A DNA stretch of 64,000 nucleotides from Candidatus Cloacimonas acidaminovorans str. Evry (GTDB lineage: Bacteria; Cloacimonadota; Cloacimonadia; Cloacimonadales; Cloacimonadaceae), in the NCBI RefSeq assembly GCF_000146065.2, contig NC_020449.1:1588654-1652653 (forward strand), given 5' to 3'. Within the stretch, counting starts at the first letter, position 1. Every line of letters begins with the position of its first letter. Positions 62,321 to 64,000 of the stretch are shown piece by piece. The translations under genes and the position numbers were made by a program. The notes beneath the pieces were generated by a model. It did not search any database, was not told the origin of the DNA, and saw nothing but the letters and a program-made list of their open reading frames with translations.

Positions 62321-63153
62321 AGATACCTCACAAAATCACTAACCTGGTGCCTTTCCGGAACAGGAAAATGTTCTGCCGGGTAGCCAATCGGAGTTAAACA
62401 GGCAATATAATCCTGATGGGGAATGCCAAGAAGGTCTTTAATTTCATCTTTATCCATATCGGTAACCCAGCAAGTTCCCAAGCCATAAGCTTTTGCAGAA
62501 AGCAATAAATGGTAAGCAGCAATACAGGCATCCTGAATTTTCCGATGAGAGATATCACCTTGAGAGGCAACGGCAATAGCAAAAGGAGAAGCTAAAATCG
62601 GCTTACCGGAAGGACCACGCAGGGCGACAATCTTTTCTAAAATTTCTCTATTCTTAATCACTACATAGTAATAACCTTGCAGATTGCAGGCAGTTGGAGA
62701 ATAGCGACAAAGTTCAAAAACCTTGTTTAAAAGCTCATCCGAAACCGGTTCCGAAGTGTATTGGCGAATACTGCGGCGGGTTTTTAAGCCCTCATCCAAA
62801 GTAAGATAGGGCTCCAATTGCTGTTCAAAACACTGAAATTCCAAAGTCCTGCCTTCAGGATCAGTTGCCCAAAAATGATAAATTTTAAATGCCGGATTTT
62901 CCTGCGGCGCTGTTTTAGCTATATTTTTCAGCTTGGTATAAGCGCTATCAACTTGTTCTCTACCGTCAAAAAAGAAGGTAATTGTGCCGCAAATTTCACT
63001 ACTTTCGCCTGTGCAGAAACCAAGTAATTGATTACCGGCTTTAAAAATTACACAGGAATCCTGTTCTAACCAGACAGGAAGTGCCAGCAGAGAAGCGTAA
63101 AAATTCCTTATCAGACCCAATTCCCTTGTTTTGAAAAATACCATTCCGTTCAT
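62317..63153 (-). CDS. Fusion of a VOC/glyoxalase-like domain with a nitroreductase
   Basis: 278 residues. Residues 1-115 look like one VOC (glyoxalase/bleomycin resistance) module: MVFFKTRELGLIRNFYASLL, FWATDPEGRTLEFQCFE with the family's closing Glu. Residues 125-278 form an FMN nitroreductase: TRRSIRQYTSEPVSDELL, RYSPTACNLQGYYYVVI and GLGTCWVTDMDKDEI. The second ATG at 63153 lies 5 bases after AGGAG and is chosen over 63156. I know of these domains separately, but not of this order. The VOC half may bind the substrate that the flavin half reduces. It is linked to the hydroxyacid dehydrogenase. Confidence 0.85.
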   Translation of the reverse strand: MNGMVFFKTRELGLIRNFYASLLALPVWLEQDSCVIFKAGNQLLGFCTGESSEICGTITFFFDGREQVDSAYTKLKNIAKTAPQENPAFKIYHFWATDPEGRTLEFQCFEQQLEPYLTLDEGLKTRRSIRQYTSEPVSDELLNKVFELCRYSPTACNLQGYYYVVIKNREILEKIVALRGPSGKPILASPFAIAVASQGDISHRKIQDACIAAYHLLLSAKAYGLGTCWVTDMDKDEIKDLLGIPHQDYIACLTPIGYPAEHFPVPERHQVSDFVRYL

Positions 63154-63292
63154 CATATCTCCTTTTTTCCTATTTATAATATATTTTAATCTATTTCAGG
63201 TTGGAAGGCAAATCCGATTGATTTGGACACCATTATTTGAGTTTATAGCTACAAGTTTAACCCTGCACAGCAATAGGAACTTACTTACTTAC

Positions 63293-63367
63293 TTACAACC
63301 CATCATCTACCCCATCCTCCACTCAGCATCTACCCATCCTAAAGGTTGGGTTGATGTTGGGTTTGAA
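63293..63367. repeat. Family H hairpin of 11-bp units, copy 2
   Basis: The blocks ACCCATCATCT, ACCCCATCCTC, CACTCAGCATC, TACCCATCCTA, AAGGTTGGGTT and GATGTTGGGTT keep an 11-base register. The last two are approximately complementary to the first four. Confidence 0.75.
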
Positions 63368-63434
63368 GCAAGGAACGCTTAGAAATATTTTCTGATTGGA
63401 TTTGGAATAAAGGGAAAATCTTTACCTTCTTTAT

Positions 63435-63516
63435 CCGAGTGGTTTACGCACCCATCGTTATCGTTGTATCGGGACAGCTCCGACACAATCATAGCGATGG
63501 TGGTGTAAGCCCCTCG
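63435..63516. repeat. Two family C half elements head to head
   Basis: CCGAGTGGTTTACGCACCCA and the reverse-oriented CATAGCGATGGTGGTGTAAG face each other. They meet at TCGGGACAGCTCCGACA, which resembles the IS right end and its flank at 5244-5260. Confidence 0.75.
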
Positions 63517-63648
63517 TAAAAAATAAGAAACAACCATCTATCTTTTTCCACTGTTTCCCAGTATAAATATCCTGAAAATCTTTTTCATCCCATTCCTCCC
63601 AGAGCTAATAAATCTTGATAGTTATTTGCTTGATATATAGTAAATTCT

Positions 63649-63718
63649 GTAACGACTCCGTAACACTTCCGTAACACTTCCGTTGTCTCGTTACGGAATT
63701 GTTACTTGGTTGTTACTT
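63649..63718. repeat. Family G hairpin of 11-bp units, copy 2 (inverted)
   Basis: The reverse-complement layout of 34230-34314, with two rather than four of the central units: GTAACACTTCC, GTAACACTTCC, GTTGTCTCGTT, ACGGAATTGTT, ACTTGGTTGTT. Confidence 0.85.
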
Positions 63719-63948
63719 TGTTATAAGAAGATGAAGCAAGCTGAAAAAGATAATAAATTAAAGGCGAAGCAGTTAACAGGAGTGCGGTAAATGATAATGT
63801 TCTTCCCTTTTGGCTAATCGGGATTCGGTAACTCCATAATTAAATACTATTATTATAAGATTTTATTTTCTTATTGAAATGAAAATCTTGAATACTTGTC
63901 GTTCCTGTGGAATTCTTTCGGAAAAAAGGAACTCGGGGTTTACATTTC

Positions 63949-64000
63949 CCGAGGGGCTTACGCACCCATCGCTATTATTGTGTCGCCCTGAAGAGCTTTT
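63949..64000 (+). repeat. Family C element at the window edge
   Basis: CCGAGGGGCTTACGCACCCA, TCGCTATTATTG, then TCGCCCTGAAGAGCTTTT. It is preceded by the GGAACTCGGGGTTTACATTT linker also seen at 17020-17049 and 17715-17738. Confidence 0.85.

Larger units (their letters stand above)
63157..64000. other. Gene-free, repeat-rich end of the window
   Basis: No ORF of note. It holds family H (63293-63367), two head-to-head family C copies (63435-63516), family G (63649-63718) and one family C element cut by the window end. 63893-63915 (CTTGTCGTTCCTGTGGAATT) is a degraded half of family B. 63720-63890 is AT-rich with nothing recognised. Confidence 0.7.

Overview
The window reads as a chromosome segment of an AT-rich, anaerobic, Gram-negative bacterium. 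The closest match I can name from memory is the Cloacimonadota (WWE1, 'Candidatus Cloacimonas'). No database search was possible, so this is inference. The supporting traits are a fused lpxC-fabZ beside lpxA and lpxD (lipid A, so an outer membrane), a full batA-E aerotolerance operon of the Bacteroidetes/spirochaete type, and a two-subunit glycine decarboxylase. Oxygen defence is anaerobe-style (superoxide reductase, rubrerythrin, rubredoxin), and one secreted protein carries a FlgD/Por-like C-terminal domain.

Layout. 1-6.2 kb: the tail of a putative glycoside hydrolase-like secreted protein, a lipoprotein, and a repeat-rich stretch holding an IS1182-type element with a frameshifted transposase. 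6.2-12.3 kb: polA, a lipoprotein, the superoxide reductase/rubrerythrin/rubredoxin operon, a ferritin-like protein and tsaB. 12.5-16.6 kb: a large secreted endonuclease I with lamin-tail and fibronectin-like modules. 16.6-17.9 kb: a dense block of palindromic repeats. 17.9-20.7 kb: an MlaE permease with an MlaF-like ATPase that lacks catalytic residues, a small secreted protein and a ROK kinase. 20.8-21.3 kb: four tRNA genes (fMet, CAT, Arg, His). 22.0-23.9 kb: a second ferritin-like protein and rarA. 24.4-31.1 kb: one minus-strand run gcvPA-gcvPB-ompH-lpxD-lpxC/fabZ-lpxA. 31.3-33.9 kb: a frameshifted M6 metalloprotease.

34.7-49.0 kb is a complete-looking type IV pilus operon on the minus strand, with a sigma-54-like promoter in front of pilA. 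Its order is pilA, pilT, two prepilins, a 652-residue PilX-like protein, pilM, N, O, P, the secretin, an Ig-domain lipoprotein, pilB, pilC and a terminator. 49.2-51.2 kb: a SurA-like chaperone. 51.7-59.7 kb: moxR-DUF58-(DUF4381-like)-batA-B-C-D-E. 59.8-63.2 kb: rpmB, a cNMP-domain histidine kinase, a 2-hydroxyacid dehydrogenase and a VOC-nitroreductase fusion.

The most unusual content is the repeat landscape. There is a 111-bp element with inverted ends (five copies), a two-hairpin element (six copies), and a 50-bp element (thirteen sites) usually followed by a 9-bp minisatellite. Several unrelated hairpin families share one architecture: arms built from tandem 11-bp units. A short palindromic element also sits in frame inside two protein-coding genes, batE and the mlaF-like gene.
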